Origin: Corynespora cassiicola
Lineage: Eukaryota; Ascomycota; Dothideomycetes; Pleosporales; Corynesporascaceae
Direction: 5' to 3'
Assembly (NCBI GenBank): GCA_022059125.1
Contig: JAEUWY010000020.1
Coordinates: forward strand, 930,001-994,000
Length of the DNA: 64,000 nucleotides
Part shown: positions 21,722-32,304 of the stretch, in pieces
Position numbering within the stretch: the first letter of the stretch is position 1
Layout of the letters: each line of letters begins with the position of its first letter
The notes under the pieces: generated by a model
What the model was told of the DNA's origin: nothing
The model's database searches: none
Seen by the model: only the letters and a program-made list of their open reading frames with translations
Translations under genes and position numbers: made by a program

Positions 21722-22686
21722 ACTTCCACCCTGTGCTAGCCAATTAACCACCCCTCAAATTGGCAAATGAGGCGGACGAAAAGGCACGTAACCACGGAAT
21801 TAAGCTGCGGAGGTAGGTAGTGAGGTCGATGGCTGGATGACCCTATGGATTTGGGAAAGCAATGCAAGTGCCAAATTGAATAGCAGCAGCAGCGGCGGCG
21901 GCGGCGGCGGCAAAGTAGCAATGGACCCGTCTATATACGAGGCAGACCACCTCAACCCCCCCAACCCCCCCCCTCTGACGACATGAAGCCGGCTTCCGCC
22001 TAGGCTCGTGGGAACCGCTGTTCCACGGGATTGGCGACGGGTTTATGGGTGCTGCGGTTCTTGCGGAGCGAGCCCTGGGAGCTGTTGCGCCTGCCCCGCC
22101 CGAGGCACGGCAAGCGGTCCGGGCTGCGGGGTAGACTGGCCCCCAACGTAGACGCAGTGAATATGGGAGGAGGGGGGAAGCAAGTCAAGCTGTGGGGAAG
22201 GGGGGGTTATTCCATCATCTGGGTAATCATCCAGGCTGTGGGCCTTTTTAGCCTGGAGTAGTTGCAGTGGACGTGGATTCGTTTCGTTCCGCAGGGAGAG
22301 GGTATTGTTTTGGGGTGGATTGAATCGAAATTTTTCCTACATAAGGCTTTGCTATGGGCATTGCAACTCCCTTCCTGTTTTTCCAGGGAACTGGGAGAGA
22401 GGAGAGAAGGGTAGGACAACAGGTGGAGGATGATGATGACGGATGGATACCGAGGAACCCCATGCGCCAGAAAGAGCCCGATAAAGCCGGGAAGATGGGA
22501 CAATCGCTGAACGCCTGTTCGCATACTCCTATCCCTATCCCACATCCAATGGCTAGCACGTAAAAACTCCATAGAAAATGCATCAAAAATTGAGCCTACC
22601 GCTTGCGCGACCGCAGCTCTCGGGCCCGGAGGTTGGGGGGAGAAATGGAGCGCGCGCCGCACGCGCCACTGCTCACATCTCCCCCC
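21722..22686. other. Intergenic region
   Basis: Promoter of the alcohol dehydrogenase gene and 3' side of the Yippee gene. A short AGC/GGC tract lies at 21.88-21.91 kb. No gene is seen. Confidence 0.5.
21882..21911. repeat. AGC/GGC trinucleotide tract
   Basis: About four AGC units run into about six GGC units. Confidence 0.85.
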
Positions 22687-23145
22687 TCAGGTCACGGTGC
22701 AGAGCAGCTCCGCCTCGAGGATGAACTTGCCCTCCTTGTACTTCTCGCTCGTCTCGTACGCCTTGTCGTATTTCCAGCCGACCGTCTCCTTGCACTGCCG
22801 GCAGTGGATGTCGCGCACAATGTGGCGGCCCGTCGTCATGTTGCGCTCATTGGGCTCCGACTCGGTGACGTTGACGACCGAGTCAAAGAGGTAGGCTTTG
22901 CCGTGCTGACCGCGGAAGTTCTGTACATTGAGAAAAGGACACAATGGTCAGCGGACAGGCTCTTTGGGCAAAAGGGACCTACTGCGCCCATCCTTCCGTC
23001 TGCGCGCAACCCGCCACCAAGCACGCAGACGCGGAACGGTACCTACCCTGCTGAGGATGTCATCATGGTTCGAGAGGTGCGTCTTGCACACCTTGCACCC
23101 GTAGATGCGCGATGAGTTGAGGTAGATGTTGTAGGCAAGTCCCAT
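22687..23145 (-). CDS. Yippee/Moh1 family zinc-binding protein
   Basis: Two exons (23145-23047, 22920-22687) with a 126-bp intron give 110 aa, the usual size for this single-domain family. It starts MGLAYNIYLNSSRIYGCKVC. The two zinc-binding CxxC pairs are present, GCKVCKTHL and HCRQCKETVGW, with the conserved FRGQHGKAYLFDSVVNV between them and the typical YDKAYETSEKYKEGKFILE. In budding yeast the homologue is Moh1, and animal homologues are Cereblon-fold zinc proteins; the precise role is not known. The first ATG gives the canonical N-terminus. Confidence 0.96.
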
Positions 23146-25028
23146 GGCGGGCGAGTGAGTGTGGTGCGGATAGGCGGGCGGTCGCAACGAGGGGGAGCTG
23201 AGGTCTTCTGGGTGGAGGTTCTGGACGTGTACGTGCGAGGCCTCGAAGGAGACGCGCGAAGCTGCTACCTTATGCCTCAGGTGGGTTGGCGGGGGGGCGA
23301 ATCCGACGTCGACGGAGCGCGGGCCGTGGGTCGAGGTGGCTGGCGTTCGATGACAGGTGTAGGATCCGACTTGGTGACGGCTGCTGGAAAACGGTCCTGC
23401 AGTATCTGTATGCGCAGGCGCTGCTGTGAAGCGGGACTGGGACTGTGAGGGTCAGTGCCTGAAGGCGCCGGTGACCTTTCCGGAGCGCCGCAAGTCGTCC
23501 TTGTGACCAGGGTCGGGGCCAGGAAGCAGGGAAGCAAGGTTTGGTTTTTGCACAGCGGCTGGAATGAAGCTTCTGGCACACACTCTCGTGTGCTTGACGG
23601 CGACTAGGCAAGACCGGACGGAAGTAGGATTGTAGGTTGATGCTGGCGCAGGCAGGCAGGCAGCTTGGAAGCGGAGGTGAACCCTGAGCTCAGCTACCCA
23701 GGCACGTGCGATAAGATAGCGCGATGACGGCGGGATGCGCAACGGTCGGGACGCTGGGTGCTCCTGGACGGGCGGCGCGCTGGCGACTCCCGCAGCCCTT
23801 AAGTAGAGGACGGAGAAAAGCCCGCGGGGCCCATGTGCAGTCAATCAAGCCCATATGTTGAGCGCAAACGTGGAGTCGCTCCAATAACGGCGGCGACATG
23901 GAGGCAGTCTTGGCGGCCTGGACGCGATATTGAAGTACCAGGTACACACCCGTGGCCCAGCAAGCGGGCGCAAGAGGGCGATGGAGCTCAATATCTCCCA
24001 GCCGTCTCGCCGCACACTGACTCGAAAAGCAAAGAAGATGGCGATGCTAGCTGCCACGCTTCCAAGGTGGAAGCGCGAGTGCAATCACGCTCACGCCGGC
24101 CACCCTCTCGTCCTCGCATGGGATTGGAGCAGGCCGTGTCTGGTGGCCAGTCATGCTGTGTGGTTATTGCGAATCGCGAGAGTTCTGCGGCAAAGTTTGC
24201 AGCCTGGAATTGCTATTTCGTCTCCACATTCACGCTCCAGACGCAGCCCGCCCCTCTATCTCAGCGCCCCTTTCGCGGATCCGTTGCTGTCTGCAGGACG
24301 TCATAGGCCAGGGCATTTGATCCTGCAGTGCTGGAGCTGCTGCGATCAACACCTGGGCCGCGGACAGGCACGCCTCTGGGGCTGCAATTGGCACAGAAGT
24401 CGGCAGGCTGGTTGCTAGGAGACAGCTCACCGTCGCTTAGGAGCCATGAAAATTGGAGTGTCCTGAGAGGGGCCATTGCCATGCGCCGAGGTGCTGGCTA
24501 TTGTTTTGATGCTGCGAAACCCAGCCTCCCGGTCGAGCGTGGATTGGACGAGGGCAGACGATCCACGGCCGCAGCTGGGGCGAGAGGTGCGCTCTGGGTA
24601 CACGATGCGCCCGGCGGAGCGTGTGGGACGGCGGTGGGGAGGCAGCGAGGGCAGTAGTAGCATCAGCAGCAGCAGAGCGCGCCCTCCAGGCCATATCCAG
24701 GGCCATATCCAGGGCCAGTCTGCGACGGCGCGCACCGCACAGGGATATTCGAGTGGCATCTCGCTCGCGGCCCCCGCGGCGTTTCTTCTCCTCCGCCGCT
24801 GATCCGCCCCAGCCTCCCGCACGCGCCCGAATGCGGCTGCAATTGTGGCAGTATCTTAGCGGAAATATCTCTCCGCCGTAGAAGCTTCTAGCAACCTCTT
24901 CTGCGACCGTTTCCCCCCAGGAGAGCTGCCCGTTTTTTTATCGGTCCGTCATCAACCAAAAGTCGACCGCAGCGAGCTAAAATTCAGTGACACCAACTGC
25001 CTGTCTTTCCGCAGTTTTCTCGCCTCCC
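23146..25028. other. Divergent intergenic region between Yippee and TPR-DnaJ genes
   Basis: 1.9 kb shared upstream region of two divergently transcribed genes. GC-rich; open frames are short and unconvincing. A TTTCCGCAG acceptor-like site at 25.00-25.01 kb, just before the DnaJ ATG, suggests a 5' UTR intron. Confidence 0.5.
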
Positions 25029-27253
25029 ATGGTTCTTCCTTCTCTCTTCAATAAACACTCAAAGAAGTCCAAGCACACCGACGGCCCATCCCTACCCCCC
25101 GGATCCTCGTCGCATAAGAGTAATCCGGGCACCCCTCCCTCGTCTCCCGACAAGAAGACTGCCCACCGCGTCAAGGATCGGGACCCGCGCCGTTCTGGCT
25201 CATACTCGTCGAAGCGCTCGTCCAAGTACGACCGCGACTCTCACCCGCTGAACCTGCCGCCCGACGAGCTTCGACGCCTGTCCAGCCAAATGTCGCAACT
25301 CAACGACCAGGGCACGCCGCAGCCCATGGACGTCGACAGAGAATTTGCCTCGTCGCCCGCTCCCTCGAGCCCGGCCGCCCCGCAGCCCCCCAAGGCCAAC
25401 GGCACCAACGGCGAGCAGGAGGGACGGCCAGCGCCTCCTCCCCACCGCTACACGACGAGCCCGCCGCCGCAGTCCGCCAATTACGCTGCCACCCCCGAGG
25501 ATGCCTCGCCACCCGCCCAGCCGCCCACAATCGATGCCGAGGAGTACAAGGCTGCCGGCAACAAGTTCTTCAAGATAAAGGACTACCCGGCCGCCATCAA
25601 GGAATACTCCAAAGGTACGTTGTGAAATGTCATCCGGGGTCCGCGTGGCCTCTAGCCCGCTCGCGTGCAGCCTGGCGCTGTAGCACTGCATCCGCCGCAC
25701 CACCGCACACAATCCTGAAAAAACCGGGCTAATTTTGTTTTCCAGCGATCGAGGCCGATCCCAAGAATGCGACGTACTACTCCAACCGTGCCGCCGCCCT
25801 CATGTCGGCAAACCGCTTCGAGGAGGCCTTGGAGGACTGCAAGACTGCTGATGACCTCGACCCAGGCAACATGAAGATCCGTCTGCGCTTGGGCAGGCTC
25901 TACACCAGCCTGGGCCGCCCCGATGAGGCTGTTTCCGTGTACCACTCGATCAATGCCACTGCCAAAGACATGCAGCCCGCGTTGATCATGCAGAGGCACT
26001 TGCGGCAGGCCGAGAATACGCTCAAGAGCAGTGGCTCGGGCTCCATGGTCATTTATGCACTGAATGAGGCTGAGAAGGGGTTGGGTGCCAGCGTTACTCG
26101 CCCACGAAAGTGGGCTCTCATGCGGGGAGAGGCTCATCTGCAGCAGGGCAACGTCAACGCTTTCGGCGAGGCTGCAAACGTGGCCATGACTCTGCTGCGA
26201 AACAACAGCCAGGACCCCGATGCTCTGGTTCTGCGAGGCCGTGTGCTGTACGCCCAGGGCGAGAATGACAAGGCCATCCAGCACTTCAGACAAGCCCTGA
26301 GCTGTGACCCCGACTTCAAGGAGGCCGTGAAGAACCTGCGGATGGTGCAGAAGCTCGAGCGGATGAAGGAGGAGGGTAACGCGGCGTTCAAGGCTGGCAG
26401 GTTCCAAGAGGCTATTGACACATACTCAAAGGCCCTCGATGTTGACCCTTCCAACAAGAACACCAACTCCAAGATTCTGCAAAACAGAGCACTGTGCTAC
26501 ACTCGCCAGAAGAGCTGGAAGCAAGCCATTGCTGATTGCGACAGAGCTCTCCAACTCGACCCTGGATACACCAAGGCAAAGAAGACGAGGGCGAAAGCGC
26601 TGGGCGAGTCTGGAAACTGGGAGGAGGCTGTCCGTGAATACAAGGCCATTCACGAGGCGAACCCTGCGGAACCTGGCATTGCCAAGGAGATTCGCAACGC
26701 CGAGCTCGAGCTGAAGAAGAGCCAGCGGAAGGACTACTACAAGATTCTCGGTGTCGGCAAAGATGCCACCGAGACGGAGATCAAGAAGGCATACCGCAAG
26801 TTGGCCATTGTCCACCACCCCGACAAGAACCCCGGTGATGAGGATGCTGCCGAGAGGTTCAAGGAGATCCAAGAGGCCCATGAAACCCTCAGCGATTCCC
26901 AGTATGTATACCCATGATGACTTTGCCTCCGTGCCTTGCTAACAGACGGTAGGAAACGCGCACGCTACGACTCTGGCGAAGACCTCATTGACCCATCTGA
27001 CATGTTCGGAGGCGGCGGTGGTGGCTTTGGCGGCATGGGCGGTGGCATGGGTGGCGGCGTGCAAATCGACCCCGAAATGCTCTTCAACATGTTCGGCGGT
27101 GGAATGGGTGGCGGCCGCGGCGGTGGGGGTGGCTTCTCCTTTGCCTCTGGCGGCGGCGGCGGCGGCGCAAGTCCGTTTGGCGGTATGGGTGGAATGCCTG
27201 GCGGCGGCGCCCGCAGAGGCCAGCAGTTCCAGGGCGGCGGCTTCCCATTCTAA
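25029..27253 (+). CDS. TPR-DnaJ co-chaperone (DNAJC7-like)
   Basis: Three exons (25029-25614, 25746-26901, 26953-27253) give 680 aa. The N-terminal ~165 residues are Ser/Pro-rich and disordered. TPR repeats follow from residue ~170 ([73 protein letters not shown]). The J domain spans ~525-588, with the catalytic HPD motif at 553-555 ([13 protein letters not shown]) and the closing [11 protein letters not shown] created by the last splice. The C-terminus is Gly/Phe/Met-rich (GGMGGG). The arrangement of TPRs plus J domain matches DNAJC7/TPR2 and its fungal orthologues: TPRs bind Hsp70/Hsp90 tails, while the J domain stimulates Hsp70 ATPase. Cytosolic or nuclear. The fungal N-terminal extension is longer than in animal DNAJC7. 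Confidence 0.95.
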
Positions 27254-28008
27254 TTGTATACCCCCTTGACGATTCCCCACCTTCGACCACTCCACCTCGA
27301 CGATTCGACTACTCCACGACTCCTTTCGTGTCTATACTACGGACCACGACGACCATCACATTTCCAGCACTCTTGACCTTGCACGGCGTTGGGTACATGG
27401 GTAAGCGCGAGCATTTGCAGGCTCGCGAATAGATCAGATTGTTCCGGCACCTGATTTCGTTTGGATATATCCTTTTAGGTGAAACTGCATCATGGCATCC
27501 ACGAGCTGATCTATGATTCTGATCGTAAGCATTGCCGGCGTCATATCTCTTTCTTTCATTGGAAGGATGAACATCTAGACTTTGCGAAAAATTCGGCGCA
27601 TTGGCGAGCAGCGAATGGAGTAATATATGATGTCATGCTTTGAGTTGTGACTTTGGCAAATTTAGTGATGATGGGACGACCCGTGGACAAGTGATGACAT
27701 AAACCCCGCTATCCCTCACACAGGATAGCTTTTCACTCTTGGCACTTTTATCACAACTTCGCTCCAAGGTTGGCTCTGCCACATTAGCCTACACATGACT
27801 TAATTTATGTTTGACGTTTTGGTTTCCGTATTGGACTGACGTCAACTAAAACATCTAATCCATTTTTATATGCCATCATCCCATTGGGGAAAAAGTTGAA
27901 GCTCCCTCCCAAGCTGCGCATACACCCACACCAACGCAAAGCCAACCCAACATACCCCTCCATCCAAACCCGAAACGCAAAAAAAAGAAATCTAGGATAC
28001 CCCAAAAA
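27254..28008. other. Intergenic region
   Basis: 3' UTR of the DnaJ gene and the promoter of the next gene; nothing else is seen. Confidence 0.55.
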
Positions 28009-28731
28009 ATGAACCGCCCCCACAGACCCAACCGCCAACGCAGAGGAGGAGGGACCTCCCACCCCGACCCGCTCACCTCCCAACCCACCAGCCAACCCCG
28101 AGGACGAGGACAAGGCCGCGGACGTGGACGCCCCTCCCCGCGAGGCCGCGGAAACCACCAACACCACCAAATCCCAGGTCCATACACCCCCGTCCCCCCC
28201 ATCTCAGCCCTCCACCCCGGAACCCCCGTCGCAATCATCCTAAAGCAGGACCAACCCACCGGCCACCAGGTCAAAGGCATCGTCTCGGAGCTCCTGACGC
28301 GGGGCGACCACCCGAGAGGCGTCAAAGTGCGGCTCAGAGATGGGCGCGTGGGGCGCGTGCAAAAGGTCGTTTCGGAGAGCGAGGGTGCGGCTGGGGAGGC
28401 GTTGGTGGGCGGGGCGGAGGCGGGGTTGGGGAGGGATGGGGATGTGAGGGGGCGTGGTGATGGGGGTGTGAGGAGGGGTGCGAGGATGGAGAGGGATGTT
28501 CGTGAGCATGATGAGTATTTTTATGATGAGGAGCGGGCGGAGCAGAGGGATTTGGGGTATTTTAGGGAGTTGGAGGAGGCGGATGCGAGGGAGGGGGGGT
28601 GGAGTGCGCGGGAGAGGGACATGGTGCCCGATGGGGGTGGGGAGGTGGTTACGTGTCCGGTGTGTGGGAACTTTGAGGGGGATGCGAGAGCGGTTGAGTA
28701 TCACGTTGAGGAGCATTTTGCGGAGGGGTAG
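28009..28731 (+). CDS. YwbE/DUF2196-domain protein with C-terminal C2H2 finger
   Basis: A single exon of 240 codons. Residues 1-55 are Arg/Gly/Pro-rich (GRGQGRGRGRPSPRGRG), RGG-like and probably RNA-binding or disordered. Residues ~66-124 (LHPGTPVAIILKQDQPTG, GVKVRLRDGRVGRVQKV) match the small YwbE (UPF0590/DUF2196) domain found alone in bacteria. The C-terminus has VTCPVCGNF..EYHVEEHF, a C-x2-C-x12-H-x3-H zinc finger. The domain recognition is from memory of the family pattern; its biochemical role is unknown. RGG tract, OB-like domain and finger together suggest nucleic-acid binding (inference). Base use changes sharply inside the gene: C-rich coding strand in the first half, G-rich in the second. 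Confidence 0.85.
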   Translation: MNRPHRPNRQRRGGGTSHPDPLTSQPTSQPRGRGQGRGRGRPSPRGRGNHQHHQIPGPYTPVPPISALHPGTPVAIILKQDQPTGHQVKGIVSELLTRGDHPRGVKVRLRDGRVGRVQKVVSESEGAAGEALVGGAEAGLGRDGDVRGRGDGGVRRGARMERDVREHDEYFYDEERAEQRDLGYFRELEEADAREGGWSARERDMVPDGGGEVVTCPVCGNFEGDARAVEYHVEEHFAEG

Positions 28732-29069
28732 GGTGAGAGAGAATCTGGGATCTGGTTTTCCTTCGGTATCAGATTTACTTTTCTCGGAATCAAATTGTAT
28801 TTCGACGACGGTGTTCTGATATCGTCATATTGACTTGGCTGCTAGCTTGTGAAGAACCCTCGTAACCGTTAGTTGGGGTTGGAGTGGAGGTGTATTAGAT
28901 TGTTCTCTCATTTTTGGGCGATATTGTCATGATTGGTATTTGACATCATCGTTTCGTGCAGAAAACCGAGAATCATGGCGCCCACTGAGTTACAACATGA
29001 CTCTGATGCCTCTATCTCGACGGCATCCTGGTAATTAGGGATCAGAAAGTACTCTGGCAGCAGACGAGC
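28732..29069. other. Short intergenic region, convergent 3' ends
   Basis: Non-coding stretch between the 3' ends of the YwbE-domain gene and the coiled-coil pseudogene. Confidence 0.6.
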
Positions 29070-30341
29070 TCACTCCCGCGCAGCGTAGTTACCAATCGGA
29101 GCGTGAGAGAAACCAAGGCGAATACGGCAATCCTCGACGAGATTGTTTCGTCCAGCATCTACAGTTGTGACTATAGGCCAATCAGTTCTAGCTCCGCGCA
29201 TCCATTCGTAGAAAAACTTACACAGCCCACGAAGGTGGTCGCCAGTGGGTACAAAATACAGAGGCTCTCCGTTGTCATCAATGTCCTCCCGTCTATACAT
29301 GTGACTGTGATCATTGTCGTGGTGTTCGATGATCGTGCGGCGGTACTCGAGGTACATAGTCAAATAATCTGGCTCGTTTTGTTGGATGATGCCCTTGAAC
29401 GGAAAACGAGCCATCTTCCCTGGATCAATGATGCCCTGCTGACCGTGAGGCTTCTCTCCTGGATGACACATCTTCCAACCTGTTGCCATTAGGTCCAGAG
29501 TCGTGATCGTTTTGGTGATAAGCTTCTTGAAGCTTGTAATTCTCGTTTCAGCTTCCTAGTTCTTGACGTTGAGCCTCCGCATCTCGCTCATCATGCTCTC
29601 ATTGCCGTTGGTCAAGCTCTCTGTCAGGATTTTCAAGTGCTGAATCTTATCGGTCAAGTCACTGTTCTTATTTGAGAGTCTGCTCTTCTCTGAAATTGCG
29701 GAAGCTTTCTCTGTGTAGTACATGTCAGTTCCCATTTGCCCCCCAGTATTGACATTCAGCCACTTACCCTTTTTCAAGACGTTGATCAAATTCTTGAGAT
29801 CAGTGGTCTCAGTATCCATTTCGCGAATTATGATGCCCATGTCCTGAATCTTCGCGTTTTTCTCGCTTATCAAGGCGTTTTTGTCCTCTAGTTCCTGCTG
29901 GGCCGATTCAAGACGCGGCTGCTTCCCGGCCATTGCTTCCTTGGTACGCTTCATCTCTGCGAGCTTGTCGACAGTGATGTCTTGTAGCACAAGCTACAAG
30001 TCCTTCAAACTATTCGAGTTGTTTGCTCCATATTCCTTGGCCTTGGTCTCCAGCTCCTGCGGTTTTTCTTGAAGCCTCTTGTTTTCGTTCATCACATTCT
30101 TAGACTGCATTACCTCTATCTCCAATTCCAGAATCCTCTCTTCGGCTCGAAGCAGCTTGGTATCATAGCTCCAGTCCTCGGTGTGAGCTTAGAGCTGAGA
30201 TCCAAAGCCAATGGTGCTTGTATTGTTCGCATTGTTGTCATCCTCCACGGTCTGGGAAGGCGTGAACCGGCTGATGATAGATTCAGTAGCGTCATCTTCG
30301 ACGAAAGACGAAGCATCTTTAGCCTTATTAACAACCGACAT
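29070..30341 (-). pseudogene. Coiled-coil protein gene interrupted by three in-frame stops
   Basis: ATG 30341 opens one continuous frame of 424 codons to the stop at 29070, broken by TAA at codon 51 (30189-30191), TAG at codon 116 (29994-29996) and TAG at codon 262 (29556-29558), with no frameshift. Text before and after every stop is protein-like: N-terminus MSVVNKAKDASSFVEDDATE, then long heptad-like helices (RAEERILELEIEVMQSKN, QQELEDKNALISEKNAKIQD, SNKNSDLTDKIQHLKIL), then a globular C-terminus with Trp/His/Cys (GWKMCHPGEKPHGQQG, CKFFYEWMRGARTDWPIV). A perfect donor/acceptor pair (GTAAGT..CACAG) brackets 57 nt inside the frame, so the reading runs through a stopless intron. No in-frame intron removes the stops. 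Each stop would be Gln after one C-to-T change. The function is unknown; coiled coils in the first two thirds. Confidence 0.7.
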
Positions 30342-32304
30342 GACCGAGAATAAACTTTTTAATATGATGACGTAAAGGACGAAAGGTACCTTTCGAGGTA
30401 GAATAGTGAGTGGCGGTGCGATGGGATTGAAAGGTACTAGGGCTGGCTATGGAAAGACGACGGTCCGTGCATGCAAACAGCAGTAAAATAGGCAACCACA
30501 CGACTAAAGTAGGAGTGACGCCTCTGTCTACGTGGATCCATGGATGGTACTCTCTTTACGGTCTACAGAAAACGCCATTGCGAACAGCTCCTCCACAGCT
30601 ACTCTCTTTCCAAGAACGAAAAGGATTTTGCGACCTTGCTCTCTTCAAGTTCTAAGGTTATGCCTCGATACGAAATGGCCCAAGAATCAACCTAACACCG
30701 TTGTTTTACACAAAGTTTGGCTCTTACTCAGAGCCCAATAATTGCAATATCACAGAAGAGTCCTTTCAAAAGCATAGAAGTCATCAAGTAGTTGCGGAGA
30801 ATCCGATTCTCGCGGATACATGGAGGTATACAGCGAAAAGAAAAAGAAAGACCTGAATAAGGAAATTCAAAAGCAAAGGAACATTTGTCGTATCAACAAG
30901 GAAACCATACCTGATTGTACATAGGCCTTTTGAGCGTAGCTGAACGCTGTGATGACTAATCGGGACGCCAGTTGCCACATCGTCCAATCCCTTGACTCAT
31001 TCTCGACCACCGTCTGACTTATCGAAACTAGCGCCTAGCTTGTATCGACTTTCACTACAGCCTCGCTCTGTTTTCGTTGTCATAGTATTGTCGCTTCATT
31101 CGCTCCAGAATAATCTAGTCGCCATGCGTTCCACGCCTGAGAGAGCTGTGACACAAATCATGCCAGGACCTGCAACAAGATAGTCTTGACTGCAACTCGG
31201 AGTATGTGATATATTGCCATTCTGGTCTCTAACATCTTTGCTACGACCTGTGGGCAGCGCCGAGGCTATCATGAACCAGGCCTCAACTGTTTTGCAGCGA
31301 CACAACACCAACCAATACAAGGCACTCCCGGGCAAAATTCTTCTTTGTGCCTACTCCGAACTTGGTTCCCAGGGCCGGCAAGGCACACATCCCGCGCACA
31401 GTCCTGTTCCATCCCCAAGACAAGTCTCCACCATAGTAGCAGAACCCCTCTGGCTTGCTGCAGGAGAAGGCCGAGGCACTCAACTACTTGGCGGTGTTCT
31501 ATATTGTCTCTGGGCAAAACGAGGACGCAGATCTCCACGAAAACCTCTTCCAAATTGTTCATTTCATTTTGGTTTGTTTGTTTGATCGGATAGGATTCCC
31601 TTCCTCCTGGTGCCTTTGTTACCTCAACATAGTACCCCAGTCGGACTTCGACCTCGATGTGTTTGAACGAGCATAACCGGAACGACCACATCCGATAGGT
31701 GCGGAATACAGGCCCTCATTATCTAGACCACGTGTAAGAGAAGCCTTGGAATTGCGAGTGCAAGCGAGTAGTGTCAGAGCAGGGCAACGCGGCACTATTG
31801 GCCGGTTTTTGGCCAGTCTCAGTCCACATCGCCTTGAGCACACCACATGCTATACCACTTTTCCTCAAAACTTCCAAGGACTATGCCAACCAAGCTTTAT
31901 TTCTTGTGCAATGCTTCTATTTCCCGTGGAAGGTTCGATCGGGCCGATCAGACGCCAAGCATCGAGACCGTTCTTGCGACGGTTGCGCTACACTGAGGCC
32001 TTCACCATCATGCAAAACAGAAATGCCATTCGGTGCACAGCGCGCTGGCCCCGTTGTGCTGCAGCCAAGGCCACCAGGATAAATCGATCGGGTTGCGTAA
32101 TGCAACATCAGACGGTCTTACAAAAAGACAAGTGTGAGCACACTTGAGAAGCATCTCTTGGTGTGCATTAACTTTTGTGACATCTTCTTGTCTTTATTTC
32201 TTGAGCTTGACGCTTCAAATCTTATTTCAAACTTTATCAAGTTTATTGTACAGTCTGCGAGTCAGCATTTTCGAACAGTTTTATTTGTATATACATTTTC
32301 CAAC
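30342..32304. other. Gene-free region
   Basis: About 2 kb with moderate AT content and no supported gene; scattered short frames are not conserved-looking. It contains the promoter of the secreted repeat protein. Confidence 0.45.
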
